From positions 44,498-108,497 of the forward strand of contig JAHLWS010000075.1 in assembly GCA_019057795.1 (NCBI GenBank): a stretch of 64,000 bases of DNA, written 5' to 3'. This stretch comes from Promethearchaeota archaeon. Lineage in GTDB: Archaea; Asgardarchaeota; Lokiarchaeia; Sigyniarchaeales; SOKP01. Under the pieces are notes generated by a model. The model was not told the origin of the DNA. It saw only the letters and a list, made by a program, of their open reading frames with translations, and searched no databases. This document shows positions 15,568-25,329 of the stretch, in pieces. How positions within the stretch are numbered: the first letter of the stretch is position 1; each line of letters starts with the position of its first letter. Position numbers and translations under genes: made by a program.

Positions 15568-17610
15568 ATGATGGATAAATTAAACATTAGAAAGGGTATG
15601 ACAGACGATGAGATTGATATTTTGGCCAATAAAGCATTAGAAATGATGACCTTAAAAGAAAAGGTTGATATAATGTCGGGGAAACATTTTTTTATGATGT
15701 TGCTAAAAGATCGAAAATTCGGTGTGCGTTCTTATCCAGGTGGGGGCGTTAAACGATTAGGTATACCTCCATTCTTATTTACGGATGGTCCGCGGGGAGT
15801 AATTATGCCTGGCTCTACTTGTTTCCCTGTATCCATGGCTCGAGGGGGCTCGTGGGACGTTAAACTCGAAGAAGAGGTGGGTGAAGTTATCGGTAAAGAA
15901 GTACGTGCTCACGGAGGAAATCTTTTTGGAGGTGTATGTGTAAACCTTTTGCGACATCCAGCGTGGGGTCGAGCTCAAGAAACTTACGGCGAAGATCCCT
16001 TTCATGTTGGTGAATTTGGGGCTGCTTTATTACGAGGAGTGCAAAAACATAATGTTATGGCCACAGTTAAACATTATGTTGCTAATAGCATAGAACATTC
16101 GCGATTTAAAGTTGATGTACAATTAGACGAGCGAACATTGCGAGAAGTCTATCTCCCTCATTTTAAGCGTTGTATCGAGGAAAATTGTGCTACAGTTATG
16201 ACAGCGTATAACAAAGTTCTCGGCGAGTACTGTGGTCATAATGCTCCCTTATTAAGAGATATACTAAAAGGTGAATGGGGGTTTGAAGGTTTTGTGCATT
16301 CTGATTGGATGAATGGGGTTCACGATACCATTGGTGGGGTCATGGGAGGCTTAGATGTTGAAATGCCCCGTGCAAAATATTACGGAAGAAAACTAGAAAA
16401 AGCAGTGAAACAAGGAAAAGTTCCTTTAAAGTTAATAGAAGATTCCGCAAAGCGAATAATCCGCACAGTGTTAAGATTTACTACTAAAGAAGACTCTCAG
16501 AATTACGATCCTACTTTAATCGGTTGTGATGAACATGTTCATTTAGCTCGCAAAGTTGCCGAGAAGAGCATGGTCTTGCTTAAAAATCAAGGTAAAATTT
16601 TACCTTTTACTTCTAAAGAAGTTGAAACTTTAGCAGTAATTGGTCAATTAGCCGATTTAAAAAATACGGGTGATCATGGAAGCAGTCACGTGCGCCAAAA
16701 TAATATTGTTACGCCTTTACACGGTTTAGAAAATAAATTCGGTGATAAAGTAAAAATAATACATAACGATGGTAGCGATCTTGAAGTTGCTCAACAGATT
16801 GCTCAAAGCGTAGATGCGGTAGTTTTAATGGTTGGTTACACATATAAGGATGAGGGAGAATATATTCCACATATTTCAAAGGGATTAGGAGATCGCATTA
16901 ACCTTGGTTTGAGAGAGAATGAAATTAAATTAATTAATGCCGTATCAAAAGTAAATCAAAAATGTGTAGTTGTCCTTATTGGAGGAAGCGCTATTCTCAT
17001 GGAAGAATGGAGAACAAGAGTCCCCGCTATTTTAATGGCTTGGTATTCAGGTATGGAAGGAGGTAACGCTTTAGCTGACATTCTTTTTGGAGTAATTAAC
17101 CCAAGCGGAAAATTACCCCTTACAATCCCTACAGATCCCACACATTTACCATTCTTTGACATATATGTTGATGAGATTGAATACGGTTACTATCACGGAT
17201 ATACTTTGATGGAAAAGGAAAGTATTGAACCCACATTCCCTTTTGGATTTGGGTTGAGTTATACTGAATATAGATATAAAAACATCCGAGTAGAATCAAC
17301 CGAAGAGAAAATTATTGTTAGTGTGGAAATTTCGAATATTGGAGTTATTGCCGGTGAAGAGATTGTACAGTTATATGTAGGTTTTGAGAATTCTAGCGTT
17401 GATCGTCCCTTAAAACTGTTACGTGGATTTAAGAGAGTCGCTTTAAAACCTAAAGAAACAAAGACTGTATCCATTGATGTGAGGAAAAAAGATTTTGCAT
17501 GGTATAATCCTGATAATAGAGTATGGGAGGTCGAGAGTATCGAATATACTATTTACATTGGAGCTTCATCAAAAAATGAAGATTTACTCACTATACAGAT
17601 TTCTTTATAA
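15568..17610 (+). CDS. Glycoside hydrolase family 3 (beta-glucosidase-like)
   Basis: A 680-residue GH3 enzyme hydrolysing beta-linked glucosides or related sugars. In order: the (alpha/beta)8 domain with FTDGPRGV, AWGRAQETYGEDP, TVKHYVANSIEHSR and VHSDWMNGV (the Asp of SDW is the nucleophile), an alpha/beta sandwich domain (VVLMVGYTYKDEGE), FPFGFGLSYTEY, and a C-terminal fibronectin III-like domain. No signal peptide, so it acts in the cytoplasm. This family is mainly bacterial, and acquisition by transfer is plausible. The ABC exporter is convergent; no sugar transporter is near. Confidence 0.95.
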   Translation: MMDKLNIRKGMTDDEIDILANKALEMMTLKEKVDIMSGKHFFMMLLKDRKFGVRSYPGGGVKRLGIPPFLFTDGPRGVIMPGSTCFPVSMARGGSWDVKLEEEVGEVIGKEVRAHGGNLFGGVCVNLLRHPAWGRAQETYGEDPFHVGEFGAALLRGVQKHNVMATVKHYVANSIEHSRFKVDVQLDERTLREVYLPHFKRCIEENCATVMTAYNKVLGEYCGHNAPLLRDILKGEWGFEGFVHSDWMNGVHDTIGGVMGGLDVEMPRAKYYGRKLEKAVKQGKVPLKLIEDSAKRIIRTVLRFTTKEDSQNYDPTLIGCDEHVHLARKVAEKSMVLLKNQGKILPFTSKEVETLAVIGQLADLKNTGDHGSSHVRQNNIVTPLHGLENKFGDKVKIIHNDGSDLEVAQQIAQSVDAVVLMVGYTYKDEGEYIPHISKGLGDRINLGLRENEIKLINAVSKVNQKCVVVLIGGSAILMEEWRTRVPAILMAWYSGMEGGNALADILFGVINPSGKLPLTIPTDPTHLPFFDIYVDEIEYGYYHGYTLMEKESIEPTFPFGFGLSYTEYRYKNIRVESTEEKIIVSVEISNIGVIAGEEIVQLYVGFENSSVDRPLKLLRGFKRVALKPKETKTVSIDVRKKDFAWYNPDNRVWEVESIEYTIYIGASSKNEDLLTIQISL

Positions 17611-17630
17611 AATACTCAATTAATTTTAAA

Positions 17631-19451
17631 TCATTCAATTTTAAGAGACCCATGATTTGGCTCCCAGTCTAGACTTTGATGCTCAAAAAATTGTTTATAC
17701 AGCTTAGCATATTTTCCTCCTTGTGTGAGTAAAGAATTATGAGTACCCTCTTCAACGATTTGCCCGTTATCCATCACAATTATTCGATCAGCACTCACGA
17801 TAGTTGAGAGCCTATGAGCAATTATTATAGAGGTTCGATTAGATAAAAGCACCTCTAGAGCCTCTTGAATAATTGCTTCAGTATACGCATCAACGCTCGA
17901 TGTGGCTTCATCAAGAATAAGAATCCGCGGGTCAGTCAATATTGCTCGAGCAAAACTAACTAGTTGCTGTTGACCTGCCGATAGTCCTTTTCCCCTTTCA
18001 CCGATCTGTGTTTGCAACCCTTCCGGTAGGTATTCGATTAGTTCTTCGAGGTGCACAGTATTAATTGCGTTCCAGAGATCTTCTTCTGACGCTTCTTGTC
18101 TGCCATATCGAATATTTTCTTCTATAGTACCAGAAAACAAAAAAACTTCTTGCTGTACATTGCCTAGAACACTTCTATAAGAGTTTAAAGACATGTCCCT
18201 AATGTCAATTCCATCAATTTCAATTGATCCCCCTTGAAACTCATAATATCGAGCTAAAAGTGATACCAATGAAGTTTTCCCAGCCCCTGTGTGGCCCACA
18301 ATAGCGATTTTTTCTCCTTTTTTTATGTGCAAATTTAAACCTTTGAATACCCATTCACCTTCTCTATAACAGAAGTCGATATCTTTGAAAATAATTTCTC
18401 CTTCTAAAGTATCGATATCAATTGCGTTTGGATTTTGTCTTATTTTTGGCTCAGAATCAAGGATGTCTAGTATTCGCTCATATGCAGCCATTCCTGAGCT
18501 AAGTTGAGGGAAAAATACGGAGAGGACCATTATGGGGCGGAAAAATTTCTGAAGATAAAGAATAAACATAAAAATTGTTCCGGGTTTAGTTATTCCTTGA
18601 AAGACAAATTGACCTCCAAAAAAAATGATGACAATGAGCGAAATAGAAGCAATTGTTTCCAGCAGAGGCCTCCACATATGAGTTACGGATGTTATTCTAA
18701 ACCCTGCTTTAAAATATTTCTTGTTAGTTTCTTGAAATTGCCTCGAAACCGTAGATTCCTGTCCATAGCTTTTACATACATGTATACCCTCTATTGATTC
18801 AACCATAGCAGCATTTACATTGCCTATTGCTTTTCTGTAAGCTCTACTAACAATTTTAACTAACCGCCTAAGCGACAGAACGAATAAAAAGATGAAAGGA
18901 ATGGCTATCAATGTTATGAGAGCTAATGTCAGATTTAGCCATAGAAGCATTCCAAAGGTCAATACACTTATAAGAAAGTTACCGAAAGTATCCGCTAATA
19001 GGAGCGTAGTATTCCCAAAATCTAAAGCATCGTTAGAAACTCTGGTATTTAGTTTACCGCTCAGATGCTTATCGAAAAAGCTCATATCTTGCTCTTGTAA
19101 TTTATCAAAAATATCCATTCGGAGCTTTTCCAAAAAAAAAGGAACAAACTTTCCTATTTCTTTTCGCCGTAAGAAAAACATTATCCAAATTAGAATAGAA
19201 AGAATAAAGTATAACCCCCCTACTCCCAATACAATCAGAGGATTACTGTTAATACTAGAAAGTTCGTCAATTGCAATTCCAATTAAAAGAGGATTTATAG
19301 TTTCAGCTATCGTAGTAATAAAGATAAACAATGAGATTAGAACTAGACTTTTCCTAAACGGTGCAACTCTCCTAATATACCTGACCAGCAGTTCACGATC
19401 GGAATATTCTCGTTTCTGTTCCTCGTTCATCATTCCTGTATAGAGCCCCAT
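17631..19451 (-). CDS. ABC exporter half-transporter (consensus Walker B subunit)
   Basis: Type I (IV) ABC exporter subunit of 606 residues: six transmembrane helices in the first 330 residues, then the nucleotide-binding domain with Walker A GHTGAGKTS, signature LSAGQQQ, Walker B ILILDEATSSVD (catalytic Glu present) and H-loop IIIAHRL. It begins 12 nt after the stop of the other half-transporter, with GAGGT six bases before the ATG, so the two are co-translated and probably form a heterodimer. The substrate may be lipids, peptides or drugs; not predictable. Confidence 0.95.
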   Translation of the reverse strand: MGLYTGMMNEEQKREYSDRELLVRYIRRVAPFRKSLVLISLFIFITTIAETINPLLIGIAIDELSSINSNPLIVLGVGGLYFILSILIWIMFFLRRKEIGKFVPFFLEKLRMDIFDKLQEQDMSFFDKHLSGKLNTRVSNDALDFGNTTLLLADTFGNFLISVLTFGMLLWLNLTLALITLIAIPFIFLFVLSLRRLVKIVSRAYRKAIGNVNAAMVESIEGIHVCKSYGQESTVSRQFQETNKKYFKAGFRITSVTHMWRPLLETIASISLIVIIFFGGQFVFQGITKPGTIFMFILYLQKFFRPIMVLSVFFPQLSSGMAAYERILDILDSEPKIRQNPNAIDIDTLEGEIIFKDIDFCYREGEWVFKGLNLHIKKGEKIAIVGHTGAGKTSLVSLLARYYEFQGGSIEIDGIDIRDMSLNSYRSVLGNVQQEVFLFSGTIEENIRYGRQEASEEDLWNAINTVHLEELIEYLPEGLQTQIGERGKGLSAGQQQLVSFARAILTDPRILILDEATSSVDAYTEAIIQEALEVLLSNRTSIIIAHRLSTIVSADRIIVMDNGQIVEEGTHNSLLTQGGKYAKLYKQFFEHQSLDWEPNHGSLKIE

Positions 19452-19463
19452 AATGATACCTCA

Positions 19464-21242
19464 TTAAAAGTTATTTGTTTTAAAATCTGATAAAGATACT
19501 CGTTTCCCAAAAATTCGCCTATAATCTTCAGATGATTGAAATAATTCGGAGTGATTTCCTTCCGCTACAATTCCTCCGTGCTTGAGAACTAAAATTTTAT
19601 CAGATGTCCGTATGGTATGAAGGCGATGAGTTATTATTAGAGTAGTTCTGTTCTTAATTATATTTTCCATCGCTCGTCCAATCTTCTCCTCCGTTTCACT
19701 ATCAATTGCAGAAACAGAATCGTCAAGTATTAGCATGGCAGGATTAGTTAAAAAAGCTCGAGCAATAGCCACCCGCTGTTTCTCTCCTCCTGAAAGCCGT
19801 GTACCTCTCTCACCTACAACAGTATTGTATCCATCCGAGAAATTTTGCACGAAATCATCAACTTGAGCAAGTTTTGCTATGTTAATTATTTCGTCGTGTC
19901 TAGCATTTTGGTTTCCAAAAGCGATATTTTCAAGTATAGTTTGCGAGAACAAGTAGATGTCTTGCTCTATATAGCCAATTTTTCTTCTTAGTTCTTCAAG
20001 GGGATAATCCTGAATGTTTTTCCCATCCAACAAAATAGTACCTTGTTGGGGTTCATAAAGGAGGAGCAGTAATTTTGCGATCGTTGTTTTGCCACACCCT
20101 GTGGGACCAACAAGAGCGACTTTTTGCTTCGGTTCGATAGTGAAATTGAGATTTTTCAGAACAGGAGGTCGATTTTTTTCTCCATTTTCATATGCAAAAG
20201 TTACATCTCTAAATTCTATTTTTCCTTTGAACTCCTTCGGCCACGATTGGTTCTTAATTCGTTGATCCTCGTTATCCTCGTTGGATAAAGATGTGAACAA
20301 GCGTGAACAAGCCGCAAACCCGCTCATCATATCATTAGTAGCCCACCAAATAAGGCTAGTTGGATCTACAAGAGTTATCAAAAGTAGATTCGTAGCGGCT
20401 AATTCTCCAATGGTTAATGAATTCTGGAATACAAATACAATGCTAAAGATAAGTGAAATTCCGATGGTTATATATAGAACTAACATAGGAAAATACTTTG
20501 CTTGTACTACATATTCTCCGATGGAGTTATCTCTAAAAGCGTTTACTGCTTTCTTAAACTTTTTACGTTCTAAACCTTCCGCAGCAAAAGATCTGACTAC
20601 AGAAGCACCTGTTATACTATCCTGTAATACAACTGCTAAATTTGAATGTTTTCTTAACCTTTTAGCAGCAAATGGCGCAATTTTTCTGCGATAAGACAAA
20701 ATAAAGTAAATATAAAAAAAAACAAAAGGAATACATGCTAAAGCTAATCTTATATCAAGCGTAGTAATAAGGAAGAGCAAAGTTATTGCAACTTGAAAGA
20801 ATGGATAGAAAAAAAAGCTTCCGTGGGAAATCATCGTATTGATTATACGCACATCATTGGTTGCTAGGGCTTGCAAATCCCCAGCTTTAGCATTATCATG
20901 ATATCTTAAAGGTTTATACTGGATAGTCTCAAAAAACTCTTGCCTCATATTTTGCTCGGTTTTCAAACCAATATAGTGACCGGTCATCATCGTTACATAA
21001 TCCATAGCATTGCGGATTAGATAAATTGCTAACCCCATAATAAGGAGCGTTATGAATTTATCGTAATCAAGAGCAATTAGCGCATCGTCTATTATCTCGC
21101 CAATAATTATAGGTATGAGGGTTCTTGTAAAAGTAACAATTATAATACCTATTATAACAAACAATATCAAGAATTTATTTTTGTAAAGATGGTGAAAGAG
21201 CCAAGTTTTATAACTTTTGTACTTCTTTCTCCCTAATTTCAT
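19464..21242 (-). CDS. ABC exporter half-transporter (degenerate Walker B subunit)
   Basis: Partner of the preceding gene, 592 residues: six transmembrane helices then a nucleotide-binding domain with Walker A GPTGCGKTT, signature LSGGEKQR, Walker B MLILDDSVSAID and H-loop LIITHRL. The Glu after Walker B is Asp (LDD instead of LDE), as in the degenerate site of heterodimeric exporters such as TM287/288 and LmrCD. The partner keeps the Glu but has LSAGQ instead of LSGGQ. Together these indicate one catalytic and one degenerate ATP site. First gene of the two-gene operon. Confidence 0.95.
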   Translation of the reverse strand: MKLGRKKYKSYKTWLFHHLYKNKFLILFVIIGIIIVTFTRTLIPIIIGEIIDDALIALDYDKFITLLIMGLAIYLIRNAMDYVTMMTGHYIGLKTEQNMRQEFFETIQYKPLRYHDNAKAGDLQALATNDVRIINTMISHGSFFFYPFFQVAITLLFLITTLDIRLALACIPFVFFYIYFILSYRRKIAPFAAKRLRKHSNLAVVLQDSITGASVVRSFAAEGLERKKFKKAVNAFRDNSIGEYVVQAKYFPMLVLYITIGISLIFSIVFVFQNSLTIGELAATNLLLITLVDPTSLIWWATNDMMSGFAACSRLFTSLSNEDNEDQRIKNQSWPKEFKGKIEFRDVTFAYENGEKNRPPVLKNLNFTIEPKQKVALVGPTGCGKTTIAKLLLLLYEPQQGTILLDGKNIQDYPLEELRRKIGYIEQDIYLFSQTILENIAFGNQNARHDEIINIAKLAQVDDFVQNFSDGYNTVVGERGTRLSGGEKQRVAIARAFLTNPAMLILDDSVSAIDSETEEKIGRAMENIIKNRTTLIITHRLHTIRTSDKILVLKHGGIVAEGNHSELFQSSEDYRRIFGKRVSLSDFKTNNF

Positions 21243-21427
21243 GAAAGTTAACCTCTACCAGCTTTATACTTGACAAATAAACTTACATTAAATGAAATAA
21301 CTTCTCAGTCTAATAGTAAAATGAGTAATAACTTAAAAAGCCCAATAAACGCTTTGTTTAACCCTCTTAAAAGGTTTTATTAAAACTACACAAAAATTGT
21401 TGATTTTTTTTCCTATGGAGAATAAGA

Positions 21428-21581
21428 ATGTCTTCTAAAGAATTAAAAATTCATTGAACATGTAATTAGTGAGAATTTAGACCAAGCAGTAAGTTCATGT
21501 GCGTTTGATGTTGACAACGACTCGGACATCGATATTTTTACGGGCACGGGTGATGAAATAGCTTTCTGGGAGAATGATTAA
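21428..21581 (+). pseudogene. Decayed VCBS/FG-GAP repeat fragment
   Basis: From 21450 to a TAA at 21581 one frame reads a single typical VCBS repeat: IEHVISENLDQAVSSCAFD, then DVDNDSDIDIFTGTGDEIAFWEND. The Asp-rich DxDxDxDxD calcium-binding loop and the closing W-E-N-D are characteristic. The match has no start codon and is preceded by an in-frame stop. A short ATG frame at 21428 (MSSKELKIH then stop) runs up to it in another frame, suggesting one frameshift in an old gene. VCBS proteins are usually large and exported, so this is a remnant. The rest of the 21243-21756 gap shows nothing I can identify. Confidence 0.55.
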
Positions 21582-21756
21582 ATCCTTGTTTTTAACATTA
21601 ATAGGGTTACTTTGTAAAAAATCGTAACAAAATTCGGTGATTCATTGATTAGTACCACCGAAAAAGAACGAAAGTTTATCCAAAGTGCAAGAAATTATTT
21701 TAAGTCTATTAAATTCTTCAAAATGAAGAGTGTGATAAAGATATTCCAACAAGTTT

Positions 21757-22188
21757 TTATCCGATATACTTCAATCCAACTATATCAAATATCCTTGAAA
21801 AATCTTGTATGTCTTGAGTATAGACTTCTGTAATTCCATGAGCTAACGCAATTCCAGCAATTTGACAATCCTTTTCTTTAATAGTTATTCCCTTTCCTTG
21901 TGATTGCGCATAAATATCTGCTGCTTTTTCAGCAGATTCTCTTGTAAAGTTAAGAATTCCACACTTTAAAAGGAATTTATCATAAGCTGCTAATAACTCT
22001 GGAACCTTGGAGGGTCTACCCCCTTTTAGGTATAGATTAGCAACGATTCCTGTATAGATCTCATAAATAGATATTGTAGATGTAAAAATAGGAATTTTGT
22101 TTTTTATATATTCTCGTATTTTTTCAACAATTAATGTATCTTCTTTTAAGAAACCAATAATGATGTTAATGTCTATTAAAACGGCCAT
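21757..22188 (-). CDS. vapC: PIN-domain ribonuclease toxin VapC
   Basis: A PIN-domain endoribonuclease of 143 residues. The metal-binding acids are visible: Asp6 in LIDINIIIGFL, Glu in SIYEIYTG, Asp in KEKDCQIAGIALAHG and Asp in YTQDIQDFSRI. Toxins of this type cleave tRNA or rRNA when released from their antitoxin. The start ATG lies one nucleotide after the VapB stop codon, the standard antitoxin-toxin order, so the pair is translationally coupled and autoregulated in the usual model. Confidence 0.93.
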   Translation of the reverse strand: MAVLIDINIIIGFLKEDTLIVEKIREYIKNKIPIFTSTISIYEIYTGIVANLYLKGGRPSKVPELLAAYDKFLLKCGILNFTRESAEKAADIYAQSQGKGITIKEKDCQIAGIALAHGITEVYTQDIQDFSRIFDIVGLKYIG

Positions 22189-22189
22189 T

Positions 22190-22423
22190 TTATATCAATT
22201 TAATATCAATTTCTTCTTCATGTATTTTTTTTACGATTTTTTCAACTAAATCCAAAGCAGGCTCTACATCACTGATTTTTTTCCAAGCCCCAGCTAAATC
22301 TAGAATATCAGCGTTAGATTCTAGTAATCTTTTTATCGCCTCTGAGAAACTTTCATTCTTTAATCGATACTTGTCGAGTTGATTATAGATTTCTTCCTTT
22401 ATTGAAATTGATCGTGATGGCAT
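22190..22423 (-). CDS. vapB: VapB antitoxin
   Basis: A 77-residue antitoxin: an N-terminal DNA-binding region (MPSRSISIKEEIYNQLDKYRL) of the archaeal VapB (DUF217) type, an ESFSEAIKRLLE helix and a C-terminal helix ending in EEEIDIKLI that would wrap the toxin. The upstream region (about 22430-22470) is a TATATA-rich stretch containing ACATGT and TGATCA palindromes near the likely TATA box, a plausible operator. The 22424-22665 gap otherwise holds no gene I can support. Confidence 0.9.
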   Translation of the reverse strand: MPSRSISIKEEIYNQLDKYRLKNESFSEAIKRLLESNADILDLAGAWKKISDVEPALDLVEKIVKKIHEEEIDIKLI

Positions 22424-22665
22424 TTTTACTCACTGATATATATATACATGTGATCATATAAAAATTACTATTTTTTATATTTCAAATATATTCAATTCGG
22501 CTTTTTCGCTATGATAAAAAAGTCTTAGAACAACTATACGATTTTCATGTGATAATCTTCAAAAAAGTAAGACTTCCTCAGAACAAAATTAATAATCTAG
22601 CTCAGCAAACATTTTGGGACAAATAAATATAAATTAAAATAAAAAAATAAAATAAAAATTAAGGT

Positions 22666-24678
22666 TTAACCTACTTCGACATCCATTTTCTTGCGCTCTT
22701 CAAGCAATACATCGACTATTGAAGGATCGGCTAAGGTCGTAACATTACCGATTTCTGTACCTGAAGCTATGGCCTTCAAAATCCTGCGCATAATCTTACC
22801 GCTTCTCGTCTTTGGCAAGGCATCAGCAAATTGAATTACGTCCGGCTGAAATACTGGACCTATCTCTTGTCTAACATGCATACGAATTTCTTTCGATAAC
22901 TTCGCTGATTTTTCAATGCCGCCCATTAATGTCACGAACGCCCAAATAGCTTGTCCCTTTATTTTATGCGGAAAGGGTGCTATGGCAGCTTCCGCTACCT
23001 TTGGATGGCTCACTATAGCAGATTCTACTTCCATTGTTCCTATGCGGTGTCCAGATACCTTAATAACATCGTCTAATCGTCCAAGGATCCAATAATAGCC
23101 ATCGTCATCTGTTCGTGCTCCATCACCAGTGTAATAATGCCCTGGATATTTTTCGAGATAAGTTGATTTAAATCTCTCAGTATCTCCCCAAACATCACGT
23201 AACATACCCAGCCAGGGTGTTTGAATTGCAAAGTAACCACCTTCGTTTGGCTCGGTGATTTCATCACCTTCTAAGTCAAAAATAACTGGTTTGATGCCGA
23301 AAAAAGGCATACAACAGGATCCTGGCTTTGTAGGTGTTGCTGTAGCAATTGGTGTCATGATAAAGCCGCCCGTTTCTGATAGCCAATGTACTCGAAATGA
23401 TTACATTTTTTGCCAGTATGTATCTACTATCGGGCAGCGCTCTTTACCAACAACTCTATGATACCATGTCCATGCTTCGGGATTTATTGGTTCTCCAACA
23501 GTACCTAGGACTTTTAATGAGCTTAGGTCGTGCCTATTTACTGGTTCATCACCGTGTCTCATTAAAGCACGTATTGCAGTAGGTGCTGTATAAAATTGGT
23601 TGACTTTATGGCGTTCTACAATGTCCCAAAAACGATCTACATCAGGATATGTTGGAACGCTTTCAAACATTAAAGTAGTTGCTCCATTTGCCAACGGACC
23701 ATATATGATATAACTATGACCAGTTATCCAACCTATGTCTGCAGTACAATACCAAACCTCGCCTTCCTTGTAGTTGAATACGACTCTATGAGTGAAGGAT
23801 GTGTATAAGATATATCCGGCTGTTGTGTGTTTAACGCCTTTAGGCTTTCCTGTGGTGCCGCTTGTATAGAGTAAAAATAGTGTATCTTCGGAGTCCATTT
23901 CTTCGGGTTCGCACTCGTCGCTCATTCCATCGATAAAATCATCATACCAGATGTCTTTATCTGTGTGAGGGACTTCGTTTCCTGAACGCTTAACGACAAT
24001 AACATGTTCAATTGTAGGCACATCATCAATAATCTTAACGACATCAGCCATTTTTGGGTAAGTCTTACCAGCTCGTAAAGTTTCGTCACTTGTAAACAAT
24101 AGTCGCGAATCAGAATCTTTCACTCTATCTTTCACAGCTTCTTTCGAAAATCCACCGAATACTATGGAATGAATCACGCCGATTCGGGCACAGGCTAGCA
24201 TTATTATCGCTAATTCGGGAATCATTGGTAACCAAATGGTTACTCTATCGCCCTTTTTCAGTCCGAAATCTCTCATACCGTTAGCTACTTTACTTACTTC
24301 TTTTAAAAGCTCGGTATATGTGAATTTTCTCACTTGTCCGGGTTCATCCGCTTCCCATATAATAGCGACGCGATCTCCATTGCCTGCTTTCACATGTCTG
24401 TCAAGGCAATTGTAGGCTACGTTAAGTTTTCCGCCAACAAACCATTTACCAGGGAACAGATCGGTTTTTTCCCATACTTTATCGTATGGTTTAATCCAAT
24501 CGATTGATTTAGCTTGTTCGTCCCAGAACCCTTCCATATCTTCGATGGATCGTTTATATAACTTCTGATATTCATCCATTGACATTCCAGTTTTCGCATA
24601 GTCGGGACTGACATCTACAGGGTTAAATATCCGATTTTCAGTGAGTACACTTTTCATTTTTGTGTCTTTTTCTGACAT
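22666..24678 (-). pseudogene. acs: AMP-forming acetyl-CoA synthetase interrupted by an in-frame stop within a 30-nt insertion
   Basis: Acetyl-CoA synthetase activates acetate with ATP and CoA. The N-terminal part (24678-23401, 425 residues) has LYTSGTTGKPKGV and the C-terminal part (from about 23382 down to 22666) has YYTGDGARTDDDGYYWILGR and LPKTRSGKIMRR with the catalytic Lys; together they match a full Acs of about 650 residues. At 23383-23412 there is a 30-nt in-frame insertion between Trp and the LSETGGF segment, and it contains a TAA (23401-23403). Both halves are in the same frame and otherwise undamaged. Options are a recent pseudogene, two separately translated halves (an ATG lies at 23358), readthrough or RNA removal, or an assembly error. 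Confidence 0.85.
23383..23412 (-). other. 30-nt in-frame insertion in acs carrying TAA and a small hairpin
   Basis: Read on the sense strand, the insert starts CAAAAAATGTAATC and ends GTACATTGG, bounded on both sides by TGGC. It contains the complementary arms AATGTA and TACATT (6 bp), so it could fold as a hairpin. Removing it restores DTYWLSETGGF, the normal Acs active-site strand. Confidence 0.7.
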
Positions 24679-24948
24679 AATATTTCACTAATTTGAATCT
24701 CTAATTTAATTGTGTAGTTAGATTTTCTTGATTTTTTCAATTCTTTAAAAATTTAAAAGGTTTTTTTTCAATCTTATCACATTTAAACTTTTTGGATTAA
24801 ATGGACAGTATTGATTCAAGAAGATAATATATGATATTATTTTTAAAGATTTTATTTATAAATAATATAAAAAGGGTACTATGGGTATACGATTCAATAA
24901 ACACAATGTTCAAAAAAATTATAAAAATAAAAAATATTAGAAATAGAA

Positions 24949-25167
24949 CTAACTTCTATCATAAGCATATTCTGAAAAACCCAAAATCTTATCGCACGAT
25001 GGACAAACCCACATTCTTACATTATTGCTACTAAGTCCAACATATATTTTTTCTCCTTTAAAGTCTCCGATTCTTTTTTTAATTTTTCCTTTTTTAGTCT
25101 CTTTCTCAGTAACTTCGAAAAAATCTTCTAAATGAATTTCTACATCACAATACGGACATTTTGACAT
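24949..25167 (-). CDS. Small zinc-ribbon protein
   Basis: About 72 residues with one CPYC near the N-terminus (MSKCPYCDVEIHLEDFFEV) and one CPSC near the C-terminus (VWVCPSCDKILGFSEY-like, here MWVCPSCDKILGFS), forming a four-cysteine zinc ribbon around a basic middle (KETKKGKIKKRIGDFKGEK). ATG 25167 is preferred to TTG 25176. Such stand-alone ribbons are common in archaea and may bind nucleic acid or protein; the function is unknown. Upstream and downstream genes do not suggest a partner. Confidence 0.75.
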   Translation of the reverse strand: MSKCPYCDVEIHLEDFFEVTEKETKKGKIKKRIGDFKGEKIYVGLSSNNVRMWVCPSCDKILGFSEYAYDRS

Positions 25168-25329
25168 ATTGATCAAGAAGAAATTTGAATATAAATAGAT
25201 TACTTAACTATAATTTTAGGGGGAAGAAAGTTATAAGAATTAATATTCTAAAAGATTCGTATTCAATAGAAAAGAATTTTAAATAATCGTATAATCTTTT
25301 TATTTAATTATATTAAGGAGTAAAAAATA

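Noticed and set aside
22424..22665. Frame of about 50 codons ending at 22623 on the plus strand
   Set aside because: Some protein-like stretches, but no start codon, no ribosome-binding site and no recognisable motif.
23401..23403. Pyrrolysine or selenocysteine recoding of the acs stop
   Set aside because: The stop is TAA, not TAG or TGA, and the residue falls in an insertion absent from normal Acs.
23340..23470. Archaeal bulge-helix-bulge intron in acs
   Set aside because: The 30-nt insert has a 6-bp inner stem, but I could not fit a 4-bp central helix with two 3-nt bulges at the boundaries. Left as unexplained insertion.
24831..25034. Open frame of 67 codons on the plus strand overlapping the zinc-ribbon gene
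   Set aside because: Low-complexity Ile/Lys/Asn-rich; it overlaps the antisense gene, whose CxxC motifs are convincing.
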